DNA from: Acinetobacter sp. CFCC 10889
Lineage (GTDB): Bacteria > Pseudomonadota > Gammaproteobacteria > Pseudomonadales > Moraxellaceae
NCBI RefSeq assembly: GCF_003268395.1
Contig: NZ_LQXQ01000036.1
Coordinates: forward strand, 1-42,082
Direction: 5' to 3'
Length of the DNA stretch: 42,082 nucleotides
Below, piece by piece: positions 34,797 through 42,082 of this stretch (the stretch's first letter is position 1; each line of letters starts with the position of its first letter). The notes under the pieces were generated by a model. It did not search any database, was not told the origin of the DNA, and saw only the letters and a program-made list of their open reading frames with translations. Both the position numbers and the translations under genes were made by a program.

Positions 34797-37640
34797 ATGA
34801 GCGATAAGCAAACTCCTGAAAATGCTGTGGATTATAAATCTACGCTGAATCTACCAGGTACTGAATTTGCGATGAAAGCAAATCTCGCAGTACGTGAAGC
34901 GAAATGGTTGGAAGAGTGGTATGCCGACAACATTTATCAGCAGATTCGTGCATCGCGTATTGGCAAGAAAAAATATGTGCTCCATGACGGCCCTCCGTAT
35001 GCAAACGGTCAGATTCATTTGGGTCATGCGGTCAATAAAGTCCTGAAAGATATCATCATTAAAAGCCGTGTCATGGATGGTTTTGATGCACCATACGTAC
35101 CAGGTTGGGACTGTCACGGTCTTCCAATCGAACTGAAAGTCGAAGAAAAAGTCGGTAAAGTGGGCGTTAAAGTTGATGCATCAACTTTCCGTAAAGCCTG
35201 CCGTGAATATGCCAACACACAAATCGAATTACAGAAAAAAGATTTCGTGCGTATGGGCGTATTTGGTGATTGGGACAAACCTTATTTGACCATGAACTTC
35301 AAACAAGAAGCGGATATCGTTCGCTCATTGGGTGAAATTGCCAAAGCAGGTCATATCGAACCAGGTCTAAAACCTGTCAACTGGTGTCTGGACTGTGGTT
35401 CTTCATTGGCTGAAGCTGAAGTCGACTATAAAGACAAAAAATCGGATGCAATTGATGTCGGTTTCGGTGTAGTTGATCTTGCTGATCTATCAGAAAAAGT
35501 CGGTGTGACTGTATCCAATCCTACAGACATTGTGATCTGGACGACTACACCTTGGACACTGCCTGCGAACCAAGCGGTTGCCCTGCACGCTGAAATTGAA
35601 TACCAGCTGGTTGAAGTTCAAACTGAACGTGGTACACAAAACTTAATCTTGGCTAAAGATCTGGTTGAGTCTGCATGTGAACGTTACAAACTTGAAAATC
35701 CAAAAGTATTGGCGGACTTTGTCGGTGCAAAACTTGAGAATTTAAAACTGCAACATCCTTTGCTTGCTGAACGTCGAGTGCCTGTAATTTTAGGTGAACA
35801 CGTCATCGCGACCAGTGGTACAGGTGCGGTACATACTGCGCCTGGTCATGGTGTGGACGATTATAAAGTTGGCTTACAGTACAACTTGAAAGTGGATAAT
35901 CCTGTAGGCGGTAATGGTGTCTATTTACCCACTGCACCGATTTTTGCAGGCGAACACATTTACAAAGCCAATCCACAAATCATTGCAGCATTGAGCGAAA
36001 GCAACAAGCTTTGGGCGCATGTGCCAATCATGCACAGCTACCCACACTGCTGGCGCCATAAAACCCCTATTATTTTCCGTGCAACGCCACAATGGTTTAT
36101 CAGCATGGACAATAAAGGTTTACGTCAAGACGCTTTGAATGCCATTGAAAATGAGATCGGCTTTGTCCCTGATTGGGGTAAAAACCGTATTCAGTCGATG
36201 ATCGAAGGTCGTCCAGATTGGTGTATCTCACGTCAACGTACTTGGGGTGTGCCAATCCCATTCTTCGTGCATAAAGACACCAATGAATTGCATCCACGTA
36301 CCCCTGAATTGATCGAAGAAGTTGCGAAATTGATCGAACAAGAAGGGATTGATGGTTGGTATAACCGTGATGCGTCTGAGTTTATCGGTGCAGATGCGGA
36401 ACAATACAATGCAGTACGTGACACTTTAGACGTATGGTTCGACTCTGGAACAACGCATTATGCAGTACTTCGTGAACGTGAAGAATTGCAAGATCCTGCT
36501 GATTTGTATCTTGAAGGTTCAGACCAGCATCGTGGTTGGTTCCAATCATCATTGTTGACGTCAATTGCGATTAACAAACGTGCACCATATAAAGCCCTTC
36601 TTACTCACGGTTTCGTGGTGGATGAGAAAGGTCGCAAGATGTCTAAATCAATCGGGAATATCATCACCCCTCAAGACATCATCAAAGATATGGGCGCAGA
36701 TGGTTTACGTTTCTGGATTGCTTCTGCCGACTATCGTTATGAAATGACGGCTGGTAAAGAAATTTTTAGCCGTGCGTCTGATGGTTATCGTCGTATCCGT
36801 AATACTTTACGTTTCTTATTAGCAAACTTAAATGGTTTCAAACCTTCGACAGACTGCTTGCCTGTAGATCAATTGATCGCGCTTGATCAATACATCCTAC
36901 AACGTGCGGCTGATGTACAGAAAACTATTCAGCAAGCTTATGAAGATATGAACTTCCATATAGTGACCAATGCTTTGACGAATTTCTGTATCAATGACTT
37001 AGGTGGTTTCTATTTAGACATCATCAAAGACCGCCAGTACACGACTAAAGCGGATTCGCAAGCGCGCCATTCTGCACAAACTGCCTTGTATCATCTAGTT
37101 CAAGCCTTTGTACGTTGGATGTCACCAATCTTGAGCTTCACTGCACAAGAAGCATGGCCATTAATCCCAGAACAGTCTGAAAAATATGTATTTACTGCAG
37201 AATGGTATGACATTCCAGTGGCATCAACTGCGAATTTGATCTCAGAAGCAGATTGGCAAACCTTGATCACGGTTAAATCAGCCGTGAACAAACAAATCGA
37301 AGCGGCACGTAATGCCAAACTGATCGGTTCTAACCTGTCTGCCAAAGTAGAACTTTGGGCAAATCCTGAGTTGAAAGCGGTATTGGATCAATTGGGCGAT
37401 GAACTACGTTTTGTCTTGATCACTTCAACCGTGATTGTAAAAGACTTTGATGCTACACAAGGCGAAACCACTGATCTTGAAGGCTTACGCGTTCAAGTGT
37501 CTGCGGCTGAAGGTGAAAAATGTGCGCGTTGCTGGCATGTTCTTCCAGATGTAAATACACATCTTGAACATCCAGGACTGTGTGCTCGTTGTATTATCAA
37601 CCTTCCTACAGGTCAAGGCGAAGAGAGAAAATATGCCTAA
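34797..37640 (+). CDS. ileS: Isoleucyl-tRNA synthetase
   Basis: IleS charges tRNA-Ile. The 947-aa class I enzyme has the HIGH-type motif [12 protein letters not shown] (HLGH at 74-77), the CP1 editing domain with [11 protein letters not shown], the KMSKS loop KMSKS at residues 614-618 and a C-terminal zinc site with two CARC pairs (Cys 909/912 and 929/932). The length and zinc tail are typical of the bacterial eubacterial-type enzyme. GAAGACAA upstream of the ATG gives a modest ribosome-binding site. The stop overlaps the start of lspA by 8 bases. Confidence 0.97.
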   Translation: MSDKQTPENAVDYKSTLNLPGTEFAMKANLAVREAKWLEEWYADNIYQQIRASRIGKKKYVLHDGPPYANGQIHLGHAVNKVLKDIIIKSRVMDGFDAPYVPGWDCHGLPIELKVEEKVGKVGVKVDASTFRKACREYANTQIELQKKDFVRMGVFGDWDKPYLTMNFKQEADIVRSLGEIAKAGHIEPGLKPVNWCLDCGSSLAEAEVDYKDKKSDAIDVGFGVVDLADLSEKVGVTVSNPTDIVIWTTTPWTLPANQAVALHAEIEYQLVEVQTERGTQNLILAKDLVESACERYKLENPKVLADFVGAKLENLKLQHPLLAERRVPVILGEHVIATSGTGAVHTAPGHGVDDYKVGLQYNLKVDNPVGGNGVYLPTAPIFAGEHIYKANPQIIAALSESNKLWAHVPIMHSYPHCWRHKTPIIFRATPQWFISMDNKGLRQDALNAIENEIGFVPDWGKNRIQSMIEGRPDWCISRQRTWGVPIPFFVHKDTNELHPRTPELIEEVAKLIEQEGIDGWYNRDASEFIGADAEQYNAVRDTLDVWFDSGTTHYAVLREREELQDPADLYLEGSDQHRGWFQSSLLTSIAINKRAPYKALLTHGFVVDEKGRKMSKSIGNIITPQDIIKDMGADGLRFWIASADYRYEMTAGKEIFSRASDGYRRIRNTLRFLLANLNGFKPSTDCLPVDQLIALDQYILQRAADVQKTIQQAYEDMNFHIVTNALTNFCINDLGGFYLDIIKDRQYTTKADSQARHSAQTALYHLVQAFVRWMSPILSFTAQEAWPLIPEQSEKYVFTAEWYDIPVASTANLISEADWQTLITVKSAVNKQIEAARNAKLIGSNLSAKVELWANPELKAVLDQLGDELRFVLITSTVIVKDFDATQGETTDLEGLRVQVSAAEGEKCARCWHVLPDVNTHLEHPGLCARCIINLPTGQGEERKYA

Positions 37641-38169
37641 TCCACAGAATAAAAAGGGCTTATTCCAGTTTTATCCGCATAACTTACTCTGGCTAGGACT
37701 TTCTGTCCTTGCCATTGTAATTGACCAATGGACAAAGCATATTGCAACCACAAAGTTGTTATATGGTGAGCAAAACCCAGTATTGCCCTTTTTAAACTGG
37801 ACATTGGCACATAATTATGGCGCAGCTTTCAGCTTTTTATCTAATGCTGGTGGTTGGCAAAAATATTTCTTTACTGGTTTGGCAGGGATTGTTTCCATTA
37901 TCTTTATTTTTTGGCTGATGCGTATGCCGAAAAAGATTACAGTTTTACCTGCTGCCATTGCCCTGATTTTAGGTGGTGCAATAGGCAATCTCATCGATCG
38001 TGTTTCACTAGGTTATGTTGTTGATTTTATACATGTATATTATAACAACAGCCACTTCCCGATCTTTAATATTGCAGACAGTGCGATCACTTTAGGCACC
38101 ATTTTATTGTTAATTGATACCTTCTTTTTAGAAAAGAAACGTATTCAAAATGCGGAAAGCGCAAAATGA
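37633..38169 (+). CDS. lspA: Lipoprotein signal peptidase LspA
   Basis: LspA is the inner-membrane aspartyl protease that removes signal peptides from prolipoproteins. The 178-aa protein has four membrane helices. The conserved motifs [25 protein letters not shown] and FNIADS carry the catalytic Asp pair (Asp 122 and Asp 149). The chosen start, 8 bases inside the end of ileS, has GAGAG upstream. It joins fkpB by an ATGA overlap. It serves lipoproteins such as those encoded elsewhere in this window. Confidence 0.95.
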   Translation: MPNPQNKKGLFQFYPHNLLWLGLSVLAIVIDQWTKHIATTKLLYGEQNPVLPFLNWTLAHNYGAAFSFLSNAGGWQKYFFTGLAGIVSIIFIFWLMRMPKKITVLPAAIALILGGAIGNLIDRVSLGYVVDFIHVYYNNSHFPIFNIADSAITLGTILLLIDTFFLEKKRIQNAESAK

Positions 38170-38651
38170 CTGACGAAATTATTAATCCCAATGAAGAAAC
38201 CCGCATAGCAGATGGCTCAAAAGTAGAGTTACATTTTTCTGTTGCCATTGAAAATGGTGTGGAAATTGACAATACCCGTAGCCGTGAAGAACCTGTCAGC
38301 CTGATCATGGGTGATGGCAGCCTATTGCCTGGTTTTGAAAAAGCTTTATTTGGTCTGCGCGCAGGTGACCGACGTACTGTTAGTCTTCTTCCAGAAGATG
38401 CTTTCGGGCCTTGGAACCCTGAGAATGTGCAAAAATTTGACACAGTAAAATTTGAACAACGTCCTGTTGAAGGTCACATGATCGAATTTGAAGACAAAGC
38501 CAAACAAAGCTTATTTGGTGTAGTAAAGACTGTTGGTGAAGATATTACTGAAGTAGATTTTAACCATCCATTGGCAGGTAAAAATATTACATTTGAAGTC
38601 GAAATTTTCAAAGTGACTCCTGCAGGTCAGCAAGGTATAAAATTGATGTAA
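38166..38651 (+). CDS. fkpB: FKBP-type peptidyl-prolyl isomerase FkpB (SlpA)
   Basis: This 161-aa cytoplasmic FKBP-type isomerase is of the SlyD/FkpB class. Visible are the FKBP core (VELHFSVAIENGVEIDNTR, GDGSLLPGFEKALFGLRAGDRRTV), an IF-type insert and the end EVEIFKV. It is last in the ribF-ileS-lspA-fkpB order known from E. coli, where ispH follows; ispH is absent here. It starts inside the stop of lspA, so the two are coupled. No metal-rich SlyD tail is present, which favours FkpB. Confidence 0.9.
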   Translation: MTDEIINPNEETRIADGSKVELHFSVAIENGVEIDNTRSREEPVSLIMGDGSLLPGFEKALFGLRAGDRRTVSLLPEDAFGPWNPENVQKFDTVKFEQRPVEGHMIEFEDKAKQSLFGVVKTVGEDITEVDFNHPLAGKNITFEVEIFKVTPAGQQGIKLM

Positions 38652-38670
38652 TTTCGATCTAATCAAACCC

Positions 38671-38693
38671 AAAGCTCCTTCGGGAGCTTTTTT
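38671..38693 (+). terminator. Terminator of the ribF-fkpB cluster
   Basis: AAAGCTCC, a TTCG tetraloop and GGAGCTTT form a perfect 8-bp stem, followed by TTT. Confidence 0.93.
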
Positions 38694-38786
38694 ATAGACA
38701 AAAACTCAATAAATACAATTTATTGCTATCCAAAAGTAATTTTTCAGACTAATTTAAAGCAACAATATGATAAAAGTAGGAAATAC

Positions 38787-39329
38787 ATGAATATATTTAT
38801 TATTGTAGGCAGCATCCGTGAAGGACGTACTGCGATTAAAATTGCAGAATGGTTATCGAAAGAAATTACCCAACTTGGTTTCAGCACTCTAAATACTAAA
38901 ATTATTGATCTTAAAGAATGGGATTTACCATTTTTTGCAGGTGCCCACCCTCCTGCTTCAGGAATCTATGATCAACCGAAGCAACAACAATGGGCGGATC
39001 AGATTGCTCAAGGCGATGCTTTCATTTTCATTTCCCCAGAATATAATCACGGCTATAGCGCAGTACTGAAAAATGCTATTGATTACCTAGGCAAAGAATG
39101 GAAAGCCAAACCTTTTGGTATTGTCAGTTATGGCGGAAATAATGGCATCTCTTCAATTGAACAGCTCAAACAAGTCTGCACGACATTAGATATGGTTGAT
39201 GCCAATGCAATCATTCAATTACGAGATATCTTCAATCGTAATAAAACTGAGCATTTTGAAGCAAATGAATTTGACAATAAAGCTGTCGTATCCGTAACCA
39301 ATAAACTGATTCAATACAGCAATGTATAA
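38787..39329 (+). CDS. NAD(P)H-dependent FMN reductase family protein
   Basis: This 180-aa flavodoxin-fold protein has the phosphate loop GSIREGR (residues 8-14), the flavin-binding SPEYNHGYSAVLKNAIDYLG and YGGNNGISS. The family uses NAD(P)H to reduce FMN or quinones, and members act as azoreductases, chromate reductases or flavin donors. The exact substrate is unknown. It could supply FMNH2 to SsuD, which lacks a partner in its operon, but distance makes this a guess. A GacA-type site begins 24 bases after its stop and no terminator separates it from the small RNA. Confidence 0.8.
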   Translation: MNIFIIVGSIREGRTAIKIAEWLSKEITQLGFSTLNTKIIDLKEWDLPFFAGAHPPASGIYDQPKQQQWADQIAQGDAFIFISPEYNHGYSAVLKNAIDYLGKEWKAKPFGIVSYGGNNGISSIEQLKQVCTTLDMVDANAIIQLRDIFNRNKTEHFEANEFDNKAVVSVTNKLIQYSNV

Positions 39330-39353
39330 GATTTTAGAATAATGAAACAGTCA

Positions 39354-39371
39354 TGTAAGCTTTCACTTACA
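39354..39371 (+). promoter_or_regulatory. GacA upstream activating sequence (UAS)
   Basis: TGTAAG-CTTTCA-CTTACA is a perfect match to the GacA-box consensus TGTAAG-N6-CTTACA, including the 6-base spacer. Its centre lies about 70 bp before the predicted RNA start. That is where such boxes sit in the rsmY/rsmZ promoters of Pseudomonas. GacA is the response regulator of the GacS/GacA two-component system, which is known in Acinetobacter. Confidence 0.85.
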
Positions 39372-39420
39372 CGTACTGTGACTATTTGCAGCTATGCAGT
39401 GATCGTAAAATTGCATATTC

Positions 39421-39426
39421 TATAAC
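39421..39426 (+). promoter_or_regulatory. Predicted -10 element of the Rsm-like RNA
   Basis: TATAAC lies 5-7 bases before the run AGGGAAC where transcription is predicted to start (about 39432-39434). No good -35 hexamer is found 17 bases upstream, as expected for an activator-dependent promoter. Confidence 0.6.
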
Positions 39427-39431
39427 ACATA

Positions 39432-39559
39432 GGGAACAGGAAGTTTCCAAAACGAAAAACAACAACAATAAGTTTTAGCATCAGGACGTGAGGTACAACA
39501 GGAGTTATACCTATAGCAACCGATACGAAAAAGCTCAATCAGGATGATTGGGCTTTTTT
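39432..39559 (+). ncRNA. Candidate Gac-controlled Rsm/Csr-type small RNA
   Basis: This is a predicted transcript of about 128 nt in a 337-base gap with no protein gene. GGA motifs of the CsrA/RsmA type are GGGA at 39432-39435 and AGGA at 39438, 39483, 39500 and 39541. The second is in the loop of a 5' hairpin (GGAA facing TTCC, 39433-39448). The fourth is in the loop of a stem AGGTA/TACCT (39491-39512). The fifth is in the loop of the terminator. Multiple GGA motifs displayed in loops, the upstream GacA box and the terminator are the hallmark of RNAs that sequester CsrA/RsmA. The A-rich single-stranded middle (CGAAAAACAACAACAA) is also usual. The start is estimated, not mapped. Confidence 0.8.
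39528..39559 (+). terminator. Terminator of the Rsm-like RNA
   Basis: AAAAAGCTCAATC, a 5-base loop AGGAT and GATTGGGCTTTTT form a 13-bp stem with one T-G pair and a T run. The loop carries a GGA motif. Confidence 0.92.
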
Positions 39560-39666
39560 CTTATTCATCCACTCACATTCCTTTGCAAATCTTAAAAAAT
39601 TCAGCATTGACTCTCTGTACAACGCTACCTAAGCTTTGATAAATATTTTATTTTGGTTGTACTTCA

Positions 39667-40242
39667 TTGATTTCTACTTATTTTTCTAAATTTGATAAAA
39701 AAATTTTACCCTCATATTCAGGTTTTCTAAGTTTAGTACTCCTATCTAGTACACTGATCATGGCAGGTTGTTCGACGCTTGGTCGAGGTTCCATTGAAAA
39801 ACGTTCAGCCAAATTAGCACAGGGCATTCAAAAAGCATATGCTGTAGAAAGTAATACAGCTACACGTATTGCACCAATGATTATACAAAATGCTGAGCAA
39901 TATGATGTAGACCCATTACTTTTAGCAGCAATGATTCGTCAAGAATCCAGTTATCGTAGCAATGTCATTTCACCTGCAGGTGCTGTTGGACTTACCCAAG
40001 TCATACCCAAATATTGGCAACAAACTTGTCAGGGAGATTTATTTGATGAACATACCAATATTCACTGTGGTACCTATATTTTAGCCCAATATAAGCAATC
40101 TACAGGCGATTGGAAGAAAGCATTAGCATATTATAATGTTGGACCTACAGGTTATCAGTCTAGTTGGAAAATGAAACGTCAAGGCAAAAAATATGCACGA
40201 GAAGTTAAACAACACCAAACTCATTTAAAAAATGCATTGTAA
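39667..40242 (+). CDS. Lipoprotein lytic transglycosylase (SLT family)
   Basis: This 191-aa protein has a lipoprotein signal with lipobox MAG-C (Cys 35) and an SLT domain with the catalytic Glu in AAMIRQESSYRSN (Glu 93), followed by SPAGAVGLTQVIPKYW and NVGPTGY. Such enzymes cleave peptidoglycan glycan strands without hydrolysis. It is a small single-domain, MltC/EmtA-like enzyme, anchored to the outer membrane. The only in-frame start that gives the signal peptide is TTG (39667), with no clear ribosome-binding site. It lies about 100 bases after the terminator of the Rsm-like RNA. Confidence 0.82.
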   Translation: MISTYFSKFDKKILPSYSGFLSLVLLSSTLIMAGCSTLGRGSIEKRSAKLAQGIQKAYAVESNTATRIAPMIIQNAEQYDVDPLLLAAMIRQESSYRSNVISPAGAVGLTQVIPKYWQQTCQGDLFDEHTNIHCGTYILAQYKQSTGDWKKALAYYNVGPTGYQSSWKMKRQGKKYAREVKQHQTHLKNAL

Positions 40243-40258
40243 CTTTTAAATCCGCAAT

Positions 40259-40287
40259 AAAAACCTTGGCATTTGACCAAGGTTTTT
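40259..40287. terminator. Bidirectional terminator between the transglycosylase and the transporter
   Basis: AAACCTTGG, a 7-base loop and CCAAGGTTT form a perfect 9-bp stem with A and T flanks. The two genes are convergent and both end here. Confidence 0.9.
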
Positions 40288-40303
40288 TATGATTTAATCT
40301 TGC

Positions 40304-41656
40304 TTAATTAGTAGAAATTGCTGCAGCTGCTTTCACTTCTATTTTACTTTCAGCTTTTTTAATACGAATACATGAGATCGCAATCGCACCAATAATACCA
40401 GGAATTGCAACCGCAATAAAATTCCATTTATGAGGTAATTCTAAACCGAGTAAATAACCAATCAAAATTGGTCCTACAATTGCACCAGTACGCCCAATTG
40501 CTGAAGCCCAACCAATCCCTGTAGAACGTACTGCAACTGGGTAAAATTGAGCAACATAGCTATAAAGTAAAATACTACAGCCAATAGAAGATGCACCCGC
40601 TAAACTTACTAAAAGATAAATCACAGGCTGTGGTGAATTAAAACCAAGTCCAACCAATGAGCAAACACCCACTATTAACATACCAATCAATACAGGTTTG
40701 AAATTAAAACGATCTGCTAAAACACCACCACCAATAGTACCAATCACAGCACCAATATTCAGTGCCATTAAGAACATTAAACTACTGCCTAGTGAATAAC
40801 CCGCTGCCATCATCAATTTTGGCAACCAACTGCCTAATGCATAAAGCATTAATAAGCACATAAAGAAAGCAACCCAAAATAACAATGTACCGACTGCACG
40901 ATTCTCAGAGAATAAAGCTTTCACCGAAGCAGTTTGTGTTTGATCATCTGATGATAAAACCAATTGTGTTTCAGATGTTACTTGTGCTGTTGGTTCAATT
41001 TTCTTTAAGAAATAACGTGCTTCATCCATTTTTTGTGCTTTAACTAAGAAGGTTAAAGACTCAGGTAAAAATTTCCAAAATAATGGCACAAATAATAATG
41101 GAATACCTGCAATATAGAACATAATTTGCCAACCAAAATCAGCCGCAAACCATGTACCACATAATGCAGCCATAATTCCACCCACTGCATAACCACTAAA
41201 CATCGTCGTCACTAAAGTACTTTTTAAGCGTTGTGGTGCATATTCTGCTGTTAATGCAACAAGGTTAGGTAAAACACCACCAATCCCTAAGCCTGCAATA
41301 AAACGTAAAATCCCAAATTCAGTTGGATTTGAAGCAAAGCCACCCAAAAAAGTGAAAAAACTAAATAAAGAAACACAAATTAAAATTACTTTTTTACGCC
41401 CGATTTTATCTGCGAGCATACCAAATGACATCGCACCAAACATCATCCCTGCTAATGCAGTACTGGCAAGCATTCCTGCTTGAACAGCGGTCATGCCCCA
41501 CTCTTTCATTAATAATGGTAAAACTACCCCATTAATCGCTAAATCATATCCATCAAATAAAACGATAAATAGACACCAAAGAATAATATTGACATGGAAT
41601 GATTTAAACTTCGCATGATCCACTACAGCATTTACATTCATTGTTTGCGCTGTCAT
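40304..41656 (-). CDS. MFS transporter of the aromatic acid:H+ symporter (AAHS) type
   Basis: This 450-aa permease of the major facilitator superfamily has 12 membrane helices. It has the AAHS hallmark in TM1 (LFDGYDLAINGVVLP) and the loop 2-3 motif GMLADKIGRKK, with RFIAGLGIGGVLPN and a second ADRFN motif at the C-terminal half. Close relatives include BenK and PcaK, which import benzoate or hydroxybenzoate. The substrate is not readable. GGAGGTGAG precedes the ATG at 41656 by a few bases, a very strong ribosome-binding site; an upstream in-frame ATG is rejected. No catabolic gene is in the window to fix the substrate. Confidence 0.87.
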   Translation of the reverse strand: MTAQTMNVNAVVDHAKFKSFHVNIILWCLFIVLFDGYDLAINGVVLPLLMKEWGMTAVQAGMLASTALAGMMFGAMSFGMLADKIGRKKVILICVSLFSFFTFLGGFASNPTEFGILRFIAGLGIGGVLPNLVALTAEYAPQRLKSTLVTTMFSGYAVGGIMAALCGTWFAADFGWQIMFYIAGIPLLFVPLFWKFLPESLTFLVKAQKMDEARYFLKKIEPTAQVTSETQLVLSSDDQTQTASVKALFSENRAVGTLLFWVAFFMCLLMLYALGSWLPKLMMAAGYSLGSSLMFLMALNIGAVIGTIGGGVLADRFNFKPVLIGMLIVGVCSLVGLGFNSPQPVIYLLVSLAGASSIGCSILLYSYVAQFYPVAVRSTGIGWASAIGRTGAIVGPILIGYLLGLELPHKWNFIAVAIPGIIGAIAISCIRIKKAESKIEVKAAAAISTN

Positions 41657-42082
41657 TTTACTCACCTCCAATTGTGAGACTTAATTTTAATATACAATGA
41701 ATGGCTGTTCATTTTTTGTCTAAAACCTTATAAGCATAAATACATATCAAAAAGGTATGCTAATTGCTTATTGGTATAAAATGTCACCTTAGAATGATTA
41801 AAAAGATCAGTAAAACACATAGATTATATGAAAAGTGTAACTTATTAAAAATTTTAATTATTTATAAACAGTTAGTTATAAAAATCAACCTCACACATTA
41901 GACTTTAGTTAGCTTGCAAACATAAAAATATGTAAATAATTGAAAAATCTTTAGTCTAATGCTTTAAATTTTATTTCCAATTCATGTGAATTAATCACGT
42001 AATTATAGCTAACTTCCATATTATTCTGTATACGCTAGTAAAATCTATACGCACATAAAAAAACACCCTCAACCGTCAGGTT
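41657..42082. other. AT-rich upstream region of the transporter
   Basis: There is no gene on either strand up to the window edge. CATTAGACT (41896-41904) and AGTCTAATG (41953-41961) are inverted copies 48 bases apart and could be regulator half-sites, but nothing confirms it. The next gene lies beyond the window. Confidence 0.5.

Noticed and set aside
38787..39329. Assignment of the FMN-reductase-family gene as SsuE
   Set aside because: It is about 21 kb from ssuD and its family is broad, so the link is left as a possibility only.
41896..41961. Inverted CATTAGACT/AGTCTAATG pair
   Set aside because: Nine-base arms far apart in AT-rich DNA are weak evidence without a second copy or a known regulator.

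Overview
The window looks like chromosomal DNA from a gammaproteobacterium of the genus Acinetobacter. It is AT-rich. The housekeeping proteins (RNase PH, DsbA, UbiG, DnaJ, PEP carboxylase, IleS, LspA) are gammaproteobacterial. The gene groups (divergent desT/desCB, ssu genes with two binding proteins, RcnB-like paralogues, an AAHS-type aromatic-acid transporter) fit Acinetobacter. The species is not determined. No rRNA, tRNA, CRISPR array or prophage was seen.

Layout. (1) 1-3418, accessory strip: the 3' end of an IS200/IS605-type tnpB with its right end, inserted into a lipoprotein gene whose 5' part survives; then rph and about 2 kb of low-GC DNA with small genes, including a tandem pair of paralogous one-TM proteins, and several hairpins. 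(2) 3419-6608, a membrane-lipid desaturation module: desaturase (desB) and ferredoxin-type reductase (desC), opposed by the TetR regulator desT across a double operator. (3) 6631-10010: dsbA, ubiG-gph with overlapping ends, a YciK-like SDR and an unlisted 51-aa gene. (4) 10270-12442: three RcnB-like periplasmic proteins with a frameshifted membrane-protein gene between the first two. (5) 12607-13958: argA, broken by a one-base shift. (6) 14291-19081: an alkanesulfonate operon with two SsuA-type binding proteins, SsuD, SsuC and a frameshifted SsuB. (7) 19413-22340: a RutR-like regulator, a nucleosidase, dnaJ and a small membrane protein. (8) 22476-27546: an RND efflux pump with its adaptor and a divergent TetR regulator. 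(9) 27713-33527: ppc, a RutG-type permease behind a RutR-like box, a repeat-rich gap and a TDT-family exporter. (10) 33733-38651: the classical ribF-ileS-lspA-fkpB cluster. (11) 38787-41656: an FMN-reductase-family gene, a candidate Gac/Rsm small RNA, a lipoprotein transglycosylase and an aromatic-acid transporter.

The most striking element is at 39354-39559. A perfect 18-bp GacA-type upstream activating sequence (TGTAAG-N6-CTTACA) lies about 70 bp ahead of a predicted short transcript. That transcript carries five GGA motifs, three of them in hairpin loops, and ends at a strong intrinsic terminator. This is the architecture of the RsmX/Y/Z and CsrB-type RNAs that sequester CsrA/RsmA, and it contains no protein gene.

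Three genes (a membrane protein at 10718-11286, argA and ssuB) each carry an apparent one-base deletion in a short base run. All three could be real mutations, but the shared pattern also fits homopolymer errors in a draft assembly. All calls come from reading the sequence alone; no database search was made.
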